DNA of 64,000 nucleotides from Caldilineaceae bacterium (GTDB taxonomy: Bacteria; Chloroflexota; Anaerolineae; Caldilineales; Caldilineaceae): the NCBI GenBank assembly GCA_022824025.1, contig JAJEBF010000003.1, positions 124,001 to 188,000 of the forward strand, given 5' to 3'. Made by a program: the position numbers and the translations under genes. The stretch's first letter is position 1. Each line of letters starts with the position of its first letter. Below the pieces are notes generated by a model. The model worked only from the letters and a program-made list of their open reading frames with translations. It was not told the origin of the DNA and ran no database searches. Shown piece after piece: positions 9,077 through 17,101 of the stretch.

Positions 9077-9134
9077 GGGGCGGTCAGCCGCAAGCGGCTT
9101 CCCTAGTGCGGGGGAATTCCCCCCGCAACGCCCC
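9077..9134 (+). repeat. Dispersed repeat A, copy 1 (58 bp, double hairpin)
   Basis: This 58-base block matches 47043-47100 with only four differences. It contains two adjacent inverted repeats: AGCCGC/GCGGCT with a 2-base loop, and GCGGGGG/CCCCCCGC with a 4-base loop. All four differences fall in or next to loops: one between the hairpins and three in the second loop, so both stems are preserved. It lies in the 253-base gap between the DUF3830 and dehydrogenase genes, where no gene is seen. Confidence 0.8.
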
Positions 9135-9257
9135 TCTTTGTCACTTCGACCCCTCGCACTTGCCGAGGTCCCAAAGCGGAGGGCGCGCAAACAGCTTGGA
9201 AGTCGCGCCAGCCACCTTCGTTGCGCGGCGCAAGAATGGTCGCGTGTTCGTCCAGCA

Positions 9258-10259
9258 TCAGTCCTCCGCACCGTGTACGGCATAGCGAGGCTCCACATCC
9301 GGATTGAGAAGGTTGCGCGGCAATTTGCCCTTCAGCACGCGCGCCACCTCCTGCACCGCCTTCACCCGCACGTCGCGGAAAGCCTGCTCCGAGTACCACG
9401 CCACATGCGCCGTCACCAGGATGCGATCTGAACGGTATAGCGGATGCGACGGTGACGGCGGCTCCTCCTCCAGAACGTCCACCGCCGCCCCCGCAATCTG
9501 CCCGGTCTCCACCGCCTGCAACAGAGCATCCGAGTCGACGATCGGGCCGCGCGCCGTGTTGACCAGAAAAGATGTCGACTTCATTTTCGCCAGCGCCCCA
9601 GCGTCCATTAGCCCACGGCTCTCCTCCGTCAAAGGCAGGTGCAGCGTCACGAAGTCCGATAGCCCCAGCAGCGTGTCAAAGTCGACCGGCTCCGCGCCAT
9701 GGCGTTCTATCTCTTCGCCGCTCAGGTACGGGTCCCACGCCAGCAGGCGCCAGTCAAAACCAGCCGCCTTCCGCGCAACTGATTGGCCGATGCGGCCAAA
9801 ACCAATGATTCCAAGCGTTCGGCCCGCGCTCCGCTGGATCGGATACGGCGGTTTGGGCTGCCACCGCCCCGCCCGCACGTCCGCCGAACACGCATCGACA
9901 TAGCGCACGGCGTTCAACAGCAAGGCCATCGCATGAGTAGCCACCTCGTCAGTCCCGTAGTCAGGTACATTCGCCACACAGATTCCCGCGGCCGTCGCCG
10001 CGTCAACATCGATATTGTCTACCCCGACCGAGGGCTTCACAATTGCCAGGCAGCGCGGCAGATGCGACAACACACCTGCATCGATCTTCACATTGCCCAC
10101 CAACAGCGCAACCGCCTCCTTGCCCGCGGCGATCAGTTGCTCCTGCGTCAAACACGGCCGCTTGACCAGATCCACGTTCAACGGCGCCAGAACCTCCTGC
10201 TCAGCATCCAAACCAGGGAAAACGTTAGACGTAACCACAACCGTACGACGTTCGCTCAT
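9258..10259 (-). CDS. D-isomer-specific 2-hydroxyacid dehydrogenase
   Basis: 333 residues from ATG 10259, with GGAGAG about 7 bases upstream. Order: substrate-binding lobe, then the Rossmann motif GIIGFGRIGQSVARKA, then NTARGPIVDSDALLQA with the substrate Arg, VDVLEEEPP with the catalytic Glu and ILVTAHVAWYS with the catalytic His. This is the phosphoglycerate-dehydrogenase/CtBP-like branch, which reduces 2-oxoacids or oxidises D-2-hydroxyacids with NAD(P). There is no C-terminal ACT domain, so it is not a full-length regulated SerA. It lies upstream on the same strand as the aminotransferase/racemase set and may process the keto acid. Confidence 0.88.
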   Translation of the reverse strand: MSERRTVVVTSNVFPGLDAEQEVLAPLNVDLVKRPCLTQEQLIAAGKEAVALLVGNVKIDAGVLSHLPRCLAIVKPSVGVDNIDVDAATAAGICVANVPDYGTDEVATHAMALLLNAVRYVDACSADVRAGRWQPKPPYPIQRSAGRTLGIIGFGRIGQSVARKAAGFDWRLLAWDPYLSGEEIERHGAEPVDFDTLLGLSDFVTLHLPLTEESRGLMDAGALAKMKSTSFLVNTARGPIVDSDALLQAVETGQIAGAAVDVLEEEPPSPSHPLYRSDRILVTAHVAWYSEQAFRDVRVKAVQEVARVLKGKLPRNLLNPDVEPRYAVHGAED

Positions 10260-10370
10260 CAAAATCTCTCCACACCACCTAAAGAAAGCCAAAACCGTCT
10301 GGCGTTATGATTAACAAACTCAACGAACGACACCTGCCCGCAATCTTCCCCCCGCCCCACTAGCCATTCC

Positions 10371-10383
10371 CCCGCAGTTCCCC
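10371..10383 (+). repeat. Short motif CCCGCAGTTCCCC
   Basis: This motif recurs in other gene gaps, near 47390 in the same orientation and at 58048 and 58140 in the opposite orientation, always within the C-rich repeat regions. It lies in the 143-base gap between the dehydrogenase and dioxygenase genes. Confidence 0.5.
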
Positions 10384-10402
10384 TACTGTTCCCCTGCAGT
10401 TT

Positions 10403-11215
10403 TCACCCTTCCACCCAGTGCTCAAATAAAGGCTGGACATCTTCGGGCAGACCGGCAAAAACCTCGGGCTTTACAGCCTCAACCTCGTTCTCAGTCAAGC
10501 CCGTCGCCTCCATCTGCCTCGCCCGCTCTCCGGAACCGGGTCTCAGCCCATTGAGATTCAGCCACCACGGCGCGAAGCGAATGGCCATCGCGACGCGCGC
10601 CGAGTCGGACCTGTTCGCGCCGGCCGCGTGCCACATGCGGCTATCCATCACCAGTACGCTGCCCGCGTCGCCGGCAGCCTGGATTTCGGTCGGATAAGGA
10701 GTGTCTTCGTCGTGGCTGCAGCTCTCTGCGCTTGGGTTCGTCTCCATCCTGTGGCTGCCGGGCACGACAATAGTGGCGCCATTCTCAGCCGAAAAAGGAG
10801 AAAGCATCCACAGCGTCGTCAGATGAGCGACGACATCGGGGTAGGGCGCGGGAATGTGCCCTGCATTGCGCTGGTTGAATGGCCAGTCCGCGTGAAGCCC
10901 GCCGCGTGCATTGCCTGGGTAATTGATCATGGCCGAAGTGAATGAAACGCGCACATTCTGGCCCAAAGTCGCTCTGATCAGTTCAATGAAGTGAGGCGTT
11001 ACAAGATAAGGAGCAAAGGACTGATCGTAGTTGATGAAACCGGTCCGATGTCCGATGTTCGCAGGCGCATCGGACCGCTGGTGCCGGAGCGTGGCCTCCG
11101 CAACACTTTCGCGTACAGCCGCCACCGCCTCCCGGGGAATAACGTCTTTCACGATGCACCAGCCGTCCAGCTTCAGGTGCAGGAGTTGCTCTTCTAACGT
11201 AGGAGTGGTCGGCAT
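10403..11215 (-). CDS. Phytanoyl-CoA dioxygenase (PhyH) family protein
   Basis: 270 residues, ATG 11215 with GAGGAAAG 5-6 bases upstream. It fits the Fe(II)/2-oxoglutarate dioxygenase family: the iron-binding HxD is in GGLHADWPFNQ, the distal His in SRMWHAAGANRS, and the 2-oxoglutarate-binding Arg is probably in the SARVAMAIRF strand. PIVVPGSH-like segment (ATIVVPGSHRME) is typical of PhyH. Bacterial members hydroxylate diverse small molecules, and the substrate cannot be inferred. A second family member is at 18787 in the glycosidase-like cluster. Confidence 0.85.
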   Translation of the reverse strand: MPTTPTLEEQLLHLKLDGWCIVKDVIPREAVAAVRESVAEATLRHQRSDAPANIGHRTGFINYDQSFAPYLVTPHFIELIRATLGQNVRVSFTSAMINYPGNARGGLHADWPFNQRNAGHIPAPYPDVVAHLTTLWMLSPFSAENGATIVVPGSHRMETNPSAESCSHDEDTPYPTEIQAAGDAGSVLVMDSRMWHAAGANRSDSARVAMAIRFAPWWLNLNGLRPGSGERARQMEATGLTENEVEAVKPEVFAGLPEDVQPLFEHWVEG

Positions 11216-11693
11216 ATTTCTTTCCTCACGTCTTCGCTTGGGGTCGAATCAGCAATTGTTCTTGCTCTGAATCGGCGCGGCGAGGTCGAACACGACATGG
11301 CTATCGGTCAGCGACCATTATACCACTCCCGGCAGGTAATGGGCAGAGGGACGCAGGCACAGAGGTTGCCATTCCTCGCGTGATCCGATAGAATCACACG
11401 CGGCCATGGTCCGCAGCGACCTCGACCACCGATTACTCTCCTCTTAACAGTCCAAAGTCTAATAGTCACGAGGTCTGTGTAGCCGTCCCACGCCATCTGA
11501 GCACGACTATCCCGAATGATCGGGTCTTGCACCAGGCAGCGACTCACATCAGAGGATCCAGACGGAGACATGCCGAAAGTCTTCCCAGGCGCCAAATATT
11601 GCTCAGGAGGGACTATGGATCGACCTGCATAGGAATTTCCAGAATTTAGCAGTAGTTTCATGCAATCTGCATCGAAAAGGAGAAGCAAGAACC
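11216..11693. other. Intergenic region upstream of sugar-binding protein gene
   Basis: 478 bases between divergent genes. No conserved gene is seen. An imperfect inverted repeat lies at 11377-11402 (CGCGTGAT ... ATCACACGCG), which could be an operator for the ABC transporter operon, but that is a guess. Confidence 0.35.
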
Positions 11694-13166
11694 ATGACGA
11701 AAGTCAAATCCGTAGCAAAGACTGGCATCCAGAAGGGCATCAGCCGGAGAAGCCTCCTGAAGAACTCTGCCGCAGTTGCCGGACTCGCGCTGGCAGCCAG
11801 CGCCTGTGTGCCGGCAGGCCCTGAAGCCGCCGGCGACGAAGGCATGGCGGCGTCACAGGAACCCGTTGACATCCAGATTTGGTGGCGCATCAATCCCACC
11901 ACGGAAGGCGTTCTCCAGGTATTCCAGGAGCGGCACCCCGACATCACCGTGTCGCTCGGTGACCTCGGCGAAGCGGTCTACGGTACGCCCAAATACGTAA
12001 CCGCCGTGGCTGCCGGCAAGGGACCCGATGTCTCCTACCAGAACCGCCACACCTTCCGCCAGTTTGCCTCCCGCAATCTCTACAGGCCCATCGAAGACCT
12101 CCTTGAGCGGGACAATGTCGACAAAGGCAACTTCATGGCCGGCCCCATCGCCGACCTCACCTGGCAGGGCACACTCTACGGGCTGCCGCATACCGCCGGC
12201 ACCCGCTACTTCTTCTGGAACAGGACCCACTTTGAAGAAGCCGGCCTCGATCCAGACGTTGGCCCCGAGACCTGGGACGACATCATGGAAATGGCGCCCC
12301 AGCTCAACAAGATGGAAGGAGACCGCATCGTTCGCTACGGCTTCCTCCCCCACTTCCCGCCCGGCCTGTCCGATCAGCTGCTTATCTACGCCATGGAAAA
12401 CGGCGGAGTCAGCCAGTCCGAGGACGGCCGCACCAACCTCATAAACACCGATCCATGGGTCGAAGCCCTCGAGTGGTGCGTCCACATGATCGACGAGTTC
12501 GGCGGCGGCAACGCCGCGGCCTCCTCCTTCATGGAAGGCTTCGCCGGACAGCCTGTCGATCCCTTCGCCCAGGGCCAGGTCTCAATGAGCTCTTACGGCA
12601 ACTGGATGATCGGACGCTACGCTCGCTTCCCCGACCTCGACTACGATGGCACAGGCTTGATGCCCGTTTCGGCCTCCCAGGAAGGCGCGCAGGTCAACTG
12701 GTCCTGCGGCTGGACTTTCGTCATCGACCCCAACACGGAGCTCGTCGAGCAGGGCTGGGAATTCATCCAGTGGGTGATCAGTGAAGAATACGTGCGCGCC
12801 GCCGGAACCGTCGGACTCGCCCTCGAAAAGGCCGAATGGGAACGCCAGCAGCTGCCCGGTGAGCCCATCTTCGCGCCGACCCCGCCTGTTTACCAGCCTG
12901 CCATGCAGGTTATGCTGGACGAGTACTACTCCGTCCTGCCCGAACGCCAGAAGATCATGATGGAGCGATACCTTGACTCCGAGAGCTTCGCCGTCGGCTG
13001 CGGCCAGATCGCCGGCCTCGCCGCCGCCGAGCTCTGGATTGGCTTCAAGAACGCCTGGGAAGCCGCCCTCACCAAGAAACTGACGCCGCAAGAGGCTCTC
13101 GACGCCTCCCACGCCGACGTCCAGAAAGCGCTTGACGCCGCTTGGGAGAACCTCGAATCCTCCTAA
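11694..13166 (+). CDS. ABC transporter substrate-binding lipoprotein, sugar type (Tat-exported)
   Basis: 490 residues. The N-terminus carries a twin-arginine signal (SRRSLLK, residues 17-23), a hydrophobic stretch, and a lipobox LAASAC with Cys38, so it should be exported folded and lipid-anchored outside. The mature part is the cluster B/MalE type (DIQIWWRINPTTEGVLQ, GKGPDVSYQNRHTFRQFA, GLPHTAGTRYFFWNRTHFEEAG). It should deliver a sugar or oligosaccharide to the two permeases that follow. GGAG lies 11 bases before ATG. The surrounding glycosidase-like genes suggest the ligand is their product. Confidence 0.92.
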   Translation: MTKVKSVAKTGIQKGISRRSLLKNSAAVAGLALAASACVPAGPEAAGDEGMAASQEPVDIQIWWRINPTTEGVLQVFQERHPDITVSLGDLGEAVYGTPKYVTAVAAGKGPDVSYQNRHTFRQFASRNLYRPIEDLLERDNVDKGNFMAGPIADLTWQGTLYGLPHTAGTRYFFWNRTHFEEAGLDPDVGPETWDDIMEMAPQLNKMEGDRIVRYGFLPHFPPGLSDQLLIYAMENGGVSQSEDGRTNLINTDPWVEALEWCVHMIDEFGGGNAAASSFMEGFAGQPVDPFAQGQVSMSSYGNWMIGRYARFPDLDYDGTGLMPVSASQEGAQVNWSCGWTFVIDPNTELVEQGWEFIQWVISEEYVRAAGTVGLALEKAEWERQQLPGEPIFAPTPPVYQPAMQVMLDEYYSVLPERQKIMMERYLDSESFAVGCGQIAGLAAAELWIGFKNAWEAALTKKLTPQEALDASHADVQKALDAAWENLESS

Positions 13167-13182
13167 GCCCAACCGGGATGAG

Positions 13183-13218
13183 TCAGAACCGGACGGCATC
13201 GCGTCGTTCCGGTTCTGA
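13183..13218 (+). other. Perfect 11-bp stem-loop between binding-protein and permease genes
   Basis: TCAGAACCGGA (13183-13193) pairs exactly with TCCGGTTCTGA (13208-13218) across a 14-base loop. There is no following T run, so it is not a classic terminator. Similar stem-loops after malE-type genes stabilise the binding-protein message and let it outnumber the permeases; that role is inferred here. Confidence 0.7.
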
Positions 13219-13256
13219 ACTCTCACCTTTCCCCGCCAACTGATAGGACAGCCGCA

Positions 13257-14171
13257 ATGACAGACGCCCAACCCAAACCCAGGTTGACCAACGCCGCCAG
13301 AGAGGCCCTGACATGCTATCTCTTTCTCCTCCCTTGGGGCATCGGCTTTCTCGCCTTTGTCATCGGCCCGGTCGCCGCTTCCTTTGTGTTGGGCTTTATG
13401 GACTACGAAATCGTGACGCCCGCCCGCTGGGTCGGGCTGTCCAACTACATCGAGCTCTTTACCGACGATCAGCGCTTTGGTATGTCGATGGGCAATACGC
13501 TCTACTATGTCCTCGTATTCGTTCCGTTGCACATCCTGGTCGCCACACTCCTGGCCCTCCTGCTCAATCAGAAAGCCCGCGGCATCGCCGTCTACCGTAC
13601 CCTCTTCTATGTGCCGTCGATCGTGCCTATCGTCGCCGGCGCCATCCTCTGGGTCTGGATTCTGCAACCGGAATGGGGTCTCATCAACTCGACACTGCGC
13701 AGCGTCGGCATCGAGGGACCCCTCTGGCTCGCATCGCTGACCTGGTCAAAACCTGCCCTGATACTGATGGCGCTTTGGGGCTCCGGCGCCGCCATGATTA
13801 TCGTCCTCGCCGGCCTGCAAGGCGTCCCCCAGCATCTCTACGAAGCGGCGGAAATCGATGGCGCCAACCGCTGGCAGCGCTTCCAACACGTGACGTTGCC
13901 GATGCTCAGCCCGACGCTGTTCTTTATTCTCGTCCTCAGCGTAATCGCCTCCTTCCAGGTCTTCACCACCGCCTACGTGATGACCGGCGGCGGTCCTGCC
14001 GAATCGACGCTGTTCTATATGCTCTACCTGTACCGCCGCGCCTTTGTCCTCCTGGATATGGGATACGCAGCCAGCATGGCATGGATCCTCTTTGTGGCCG
14101 TGCTTGCGCTCACACTGGTCCAGTTCAAGCTGGCAAGCCGTTGGGTCTACTACGAAGCGGAGCAGAGCTAA
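13257..14171 (+). CDS. ABC transporter permease, MalF/UgpA-like
   Basis: 304 residues with six predicted membrane helices (starting near YLFLLPWGIGFLAFVIG). The EAA loop that docks the ATPase is visible as EAAEIDGANRWQRFQHVTLP. It is the first permease of a CUT1-type sugar importer and precedes the second permease by 4 bases. No ATPase gene is present in the cassette, so the importer probably uses a shared MsmK/UgpC-type ATPase from elsewhere, as is usual for this class. Confidence 0.92.
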   Translation: MTDAQPKPRLTNAAREALTCYLFLLPWGIGFLAFVIGPVAASFVLGFMDYEIVTPARWVGLSNYIELFTDDQRFGMSMGNTLYYVLVFVPLHILVATLLALLLNQKARGIAVYRTLFYVPSIVPIVAGAILWVWILQPEWGLINSTLRSVGIEGPLWLASLTWSKPALILMALWGSGAAMIIVLAGLQGVPQHLYEAAEIDGANRWQRFQHVTLPMLSPTLFFILVLSVIASFQVFTTAYVMTGGGPAESTLFYMLYLYRRAFVLLDMGYAASMAWILFVAVLALTLVQFKLASRWVYYEAEQS

Positions 14172-14175
14172 AGCC

Positions 14176-15069
14176 ATGATACGCGACCAGGCCATCGGGC
14201 CCCAATCCGAACGCGAAATTCATCCCGGAGCCAGGTGGCAGCCTCTCCGCCGCCTGCTTGAGCGCGGCGGCATACAGATCCTGCTCGTCCTTGGCGCACT
14301 TATCTTCGCGCTCCCCTTCGTCTGGATGGTCAGCACTTCGCTCAAGGCCGACCGTCAGATCTTCGCCTTTCCGCCAATCTGGGTGCCCGACCCCTTCATC
14401 TGGGGCAACTTTCCCGCCGTCTTTATCTATGCCCCGATGCACCTCTACTTCTTTAACACGCTGCTCATCGCCCTCGCCCACGTATTCGGCGCAGTCTTCA
14501 CCTGCTCGCTCGCCGCATACGCCTTCTCACGCCTGCGCGCGCCCGGCCGCGACCTCATCTTCATGGTTATGGTCAGCCAGATGATGATCCCCTACATCGT
14601 CATGCTGGTGCCGCTCTACCTACTCTTCGCCGAACTGGAGTGGATCGACACATTCTACCCGCTGACCATTCCCGCCATGCTCGGCACACCCTTCTACATC
14701 TTCATGCTGCGCCAGTTCTTCCTGACCATCCCCATGGAGCTGGAAGAGGCCGCCATCATCGACGGAGCCACCAGACTGCGCATCTGGTGGACCATCATCC
14801 TCCCCCTCGCCAAACCCGCCCTGGCAACCGTCGCCATCTTCAGCTTCATGTTCGCCTGGAACGACTTTACCGGCCCCCTGATTTTCCTCAACACGCGCGA
14901 GAAGTTCACGCTGTCCCTTGGCCTCCAGGCCTTCATGTTCGAGCGCCGCACCATGTGGGGCCCCCTCATGGCCGCGTCAACCATGATGATCGTTCCCATC
15001 CTTATCGTCTTCTTCCTCGCGCAGAAACACTTCATTCAGGGGATCGCTCTGACTGGGATTAAGGCTTAG
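14176..15069 (+). CDS. ABC transporter permease, MalG/UgpE-like
   Basis: 297 residues from ATG 14176, four bases after the stop of the first permease; this is preferred to an upstream in-frame start inside that gene. Six helices and the EAA loop (EEAAIIDGATRLRIWWTI) are visible, with the typical MalG N-terminal VWMVSTSLKAD segment. The stop overlaps a 7-bp inverted repeat (TTAGTTT/AAACTAA, 15066-15083). This ends the transport operon; the next gene differs in base composition. Confidence 0.92.
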   Translation: MIRDQAIGPQSEREIHPGARWQPLRRLLERGGIQILLVLGALIFALPFVWMVSTSLKADRQIFAFPPIWVPDPFIWGNFPAVFIYAPMHLYFFNTLLIALAHVFGAVFTCSLAAYAFSRLRAPGRDLIFMVMVSQMMIPYIVMLVPLYLLFAELEWIDTFYPLTIPAMLGTPFYIFMLRQFFLTIPMELEEAAIIDGATRLRIWWTIILPLAKPALATVAIFSFMFAWNDFTGPLIFLNTREKFTLSLGLQAFMFERRTMWGPLMAASTMMIVPILIVFFLAQKHFIQGIALTGIKA

Positions 15070-15234
15070 TTTATCGAAACTAAACTGGCATTAAGTTTCT
15101 CATTTCTCTTTTCTTCAAATCTTATGCCTGCCCATAGCGGTCTGGAAAGCGCATCGCAAAGGCCTTAACGTAACACTCTTGAAGTCGCCTACACTCTCTG
15201 AACTGAAGTGGGCGCCTACTTTGGAGAAGGAACT

Positions 15235-16560
15235 GTGAACGTTACTCATCTCACGATTGAGGAGGTACGCTGCTTCGCCGAACCTCAGCAGTTAGACTTA
15301 CGCCCGCTGACTTTTGTGGTAGGAGAAAACAGCACAGGCAAGACGACAGCGCTGGCTTGCATCCAGGTTTTGGCGGACTTCTTGAGCGGGGAAGGCCTAA
15401 ATTTCAATTCTGATCCCTATTTTATGGGGATTTTCCGTGACATTGTAAGAAGGAGCATGAAGAGGGAGAAGAGCTTTGGCATCGGAATTGGTATACAAAC
15501 CAAGGATGGAGACGTCGAATTCAATGTTAAGTTCACTGAAAAAGAAGATGGGGTTGAACCCGTTGTACAGTCATTGTCGATCAGGTTTTCCGATGGTGAG
15601 ATCATCCTAAAGTCAAGTGAAGGTATAGGATGGAGGTTCGACCCCAGGATTCTCGACAGAGAGCAGAATCGACACGTTTTGGAAGTCGATTCACTGCGCC
15701 TCAATAGCAAAGATCCCTTCTTTCCATTAGTCTATTTCCTAAACAAGAGATTGGATTCTAAATCAGAGCATCAGAGAGTTTTCTCCAAGTTTTTGAGCGA
15801 CAAAACTGATAGTATAGGCAGCTTCCTGAGGCCAGGAAACGAGCCGAATATTCGAGTCTTCAGTACATCGCCTTTCCGGTCGCCACCGGAACGGACTTAC
15901 AACCCCACCCGAATAACGGCAGATACTCGTGGCAGTGATGTGCCAATGAGGATGATGTTGATGAAGTCATCTTCACCGGAAAGATGGTCCAAATTGAGAC
16001 ATGCCCTTGCTCGATTTGGAGAGAATTCTGGGCTTTTTCAGAGTATAGATGTCAAGAAGCTGGGTCCCTCAGCGGGTGCTCCGTTTCAAGTGACCGTAAA
16101 GGTTAGAGGTCCAACGGTGAACATAGTTGATGTCGGCTATGGGATAGGGCAGATATTGCCGATTCTAGTGAATGTATTGGACTATGAAGATCCACAAGAC
16201 CAAACTAAGGTTGAGGAAACTCCTAAGTCATTCCTCTTGCAGCAGCCCGAAGTTCATCTGCATCCCAGAGCGCAAGCCGAACTTACGTCTCTGTTGGCCC
16301 ACTTGGCAAGTTTGGGCAATCGATCGTTCATAATTGAGACGAACAGCGATTACATGGTTGATCGCGCGCGGATTGAAATCATGAGGGGAAACATTGATAA
16401 GGATGATGTTTCTCTGATTTACCTAGAACACAAGAAGAATGTGGTCAAGGTTCACAACATTTCGTTTGATGAAATGGGAAATCTTATAGGTGTGCCGCCA
16501 CACTTCCGAGATTTTTTCCTGCAAGAATCCGGTCGGCTCATGGGTTTCCTGGATTCTTAA
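15235..16560 (+). CDS. AAA/ABC-type ATPase (OLD/RecF-like), possible defence ATPase
   Basis: 441 residues from GTG 15235 (GGAG eight bases upstream); a GTG at 15208 is an alternative. The N-terminal beta strand and Walker A (GENSTGKTT, residues 30-38) come first, then a long divergent middle. Next come the ABC-like signature VGYGIGQILP, a Walker B region FLLQQPEVHLHP near 338-350, and a switch region IIETNSDYMVDR near 368-377. This is the AAA_15/AAA_21 layout found in OLD, GajA and AriA-like ATPases. No TOPRIM nuclease domain follows; instead the stop codon abuts a PIN nuclease gene. Base composition is near 45% GC in sampled lines against about 57-60% in neighbours, which suggests transfer. 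The Walker B residue before Pro-Glu is Gln rather than the common Glu. Confidence 0.8.
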   Translation: MNVTHLTIEEVRCFAEPQQLDLRPLTFVVGENSTGKTTALACIQVLADFLSGEGLNFNSDPYFMGIFRDIVRRSMKREKSFGIGIGIQTKDGDVEFNVKFTEKEDGVEPVVQSLSIRFSDGEIILKSSEGIGWRFDPRILDREQNRHVLEVDSLRLNSKDPFFPLVYFLNKRLDSKSEHQRVFSKFLSDKTDSIGSFLRPGNEPNIRVFSTSPFRSPPERTYNPTRITADTRGSDVPMRMMLMKSSSPERWSKLRHALARFGENSGLFQSIDVKKLGPSAGAPFQVTVKVRGPTVNIVDVGYGIGQILPILVNVLDYEDPQDQTKVEETPKSFLLQQPEVHLHPRAQAELTSLLAHLASLGNRSFIIETNSDYMVDRARIEIMRGNIDKDDVSLIYLEHKKNVVKVHNISFDEMGNLIGVPPHFRDFFLQESGRLMGFLDS

Positions 16561-16974
16561 ATGTGCATCATCCTTGATGCGAATCTCTTCGGCGCGTTTG
16601 ATGATCCCCATAATGAAGACATGAAGCCAGTGCATCAGTGGCTGAGTAAACAGCATGGCAAGATCGTTTACTCCAACACCCTGAAGATAAGAGAAGAGTG
16701 GAGTAAAGGGGGCAGTCGTTTGTTGGAGAGGTTACGCCAAGATGGCAGTCTCAAGCTCGTCTCAAATGCAGAAGTTGACGAAGTGGAAAGCCGGTTAGCA
16801 CAAAGAGTCGAGTCGGATGACGCCCACATTGTGGCTTTGGCGGTGGTGGCAGGTGTTAAGGTTTTGGTTTCCAATGACAGGGCGCTGCACCAGGATTTCA
16901 AGAACATCGTTCGAGGCAAAGTTTATCAGAGGAAGTCACACGTCCGGTTGCTTAGAAGAGACACTTGCCCTTGA
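16561..16974 (+). CDS. PIN-domain nuclease paired with the ATPase
   Basis: 137 residues; its ATG directly follows the TAA of the ATPase gene with no gap. PIN features are visible: MCIILDANLF with Asp6 and Asn8, Glu45/46, DDAHIVALA with Asp86/87, and VLVSNDRALHQDF with Asp106 and Asp112. These acidic residues would hold metal ions for RNA cleavage. PIN proteins are usually toxins with an antitoxin, but here the partner is an ATPase. Base composition matches the ATPase and not the flanking genes. The pair may form a defence or toxin-like system in which the ATPase senses and the PIN protein cuts RNA; this is inference. Confidence 0.75.
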   Translation: MCIILDANLFGAFDDPHNEDMKPVHQWLSKQHGKIVYSNTLKIREEWSKGGSRLLERLRQDGSLKLVSNAEVDEVESRLAQRVESDDAHIVALAVVAGVKVLVSNDRALHQDFKNIVRGKVYQRKSHVRLLRRDTCP

Positions 16975-17060
16975 GTTTCAAAGTCAATACTGTGGAAGTC
17001 CGGTAGTAGGAATACACTTGAAATTAGCCTGAAATCTCTTAAGGTCTTCCGACACTGTTG

Positions 17061-17089
17061 CTTGACAGTCCCAAGAAGATCATCTGATT
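17061..17089 (+). promoter_or_regulatory. Possible sigma-70 promoter before propeller gene
   Basis: A perfect TTGACA (17061-17066) is followed after 17 bases by TGATTA, a weak -10. It would start transcription close to the ATG at 17102. Support is limited to the -35 match and spacing. Confidence 0.3.
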
Positions 17090-17101
17090 AGGAAACTCCC
17101 C

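Noticed and set aside
15066..15083. Inverted repeat at the end of the ABC permease as a terminator
   Set aside because: Only 7 bp, overlaps the stop codon and has no T run.
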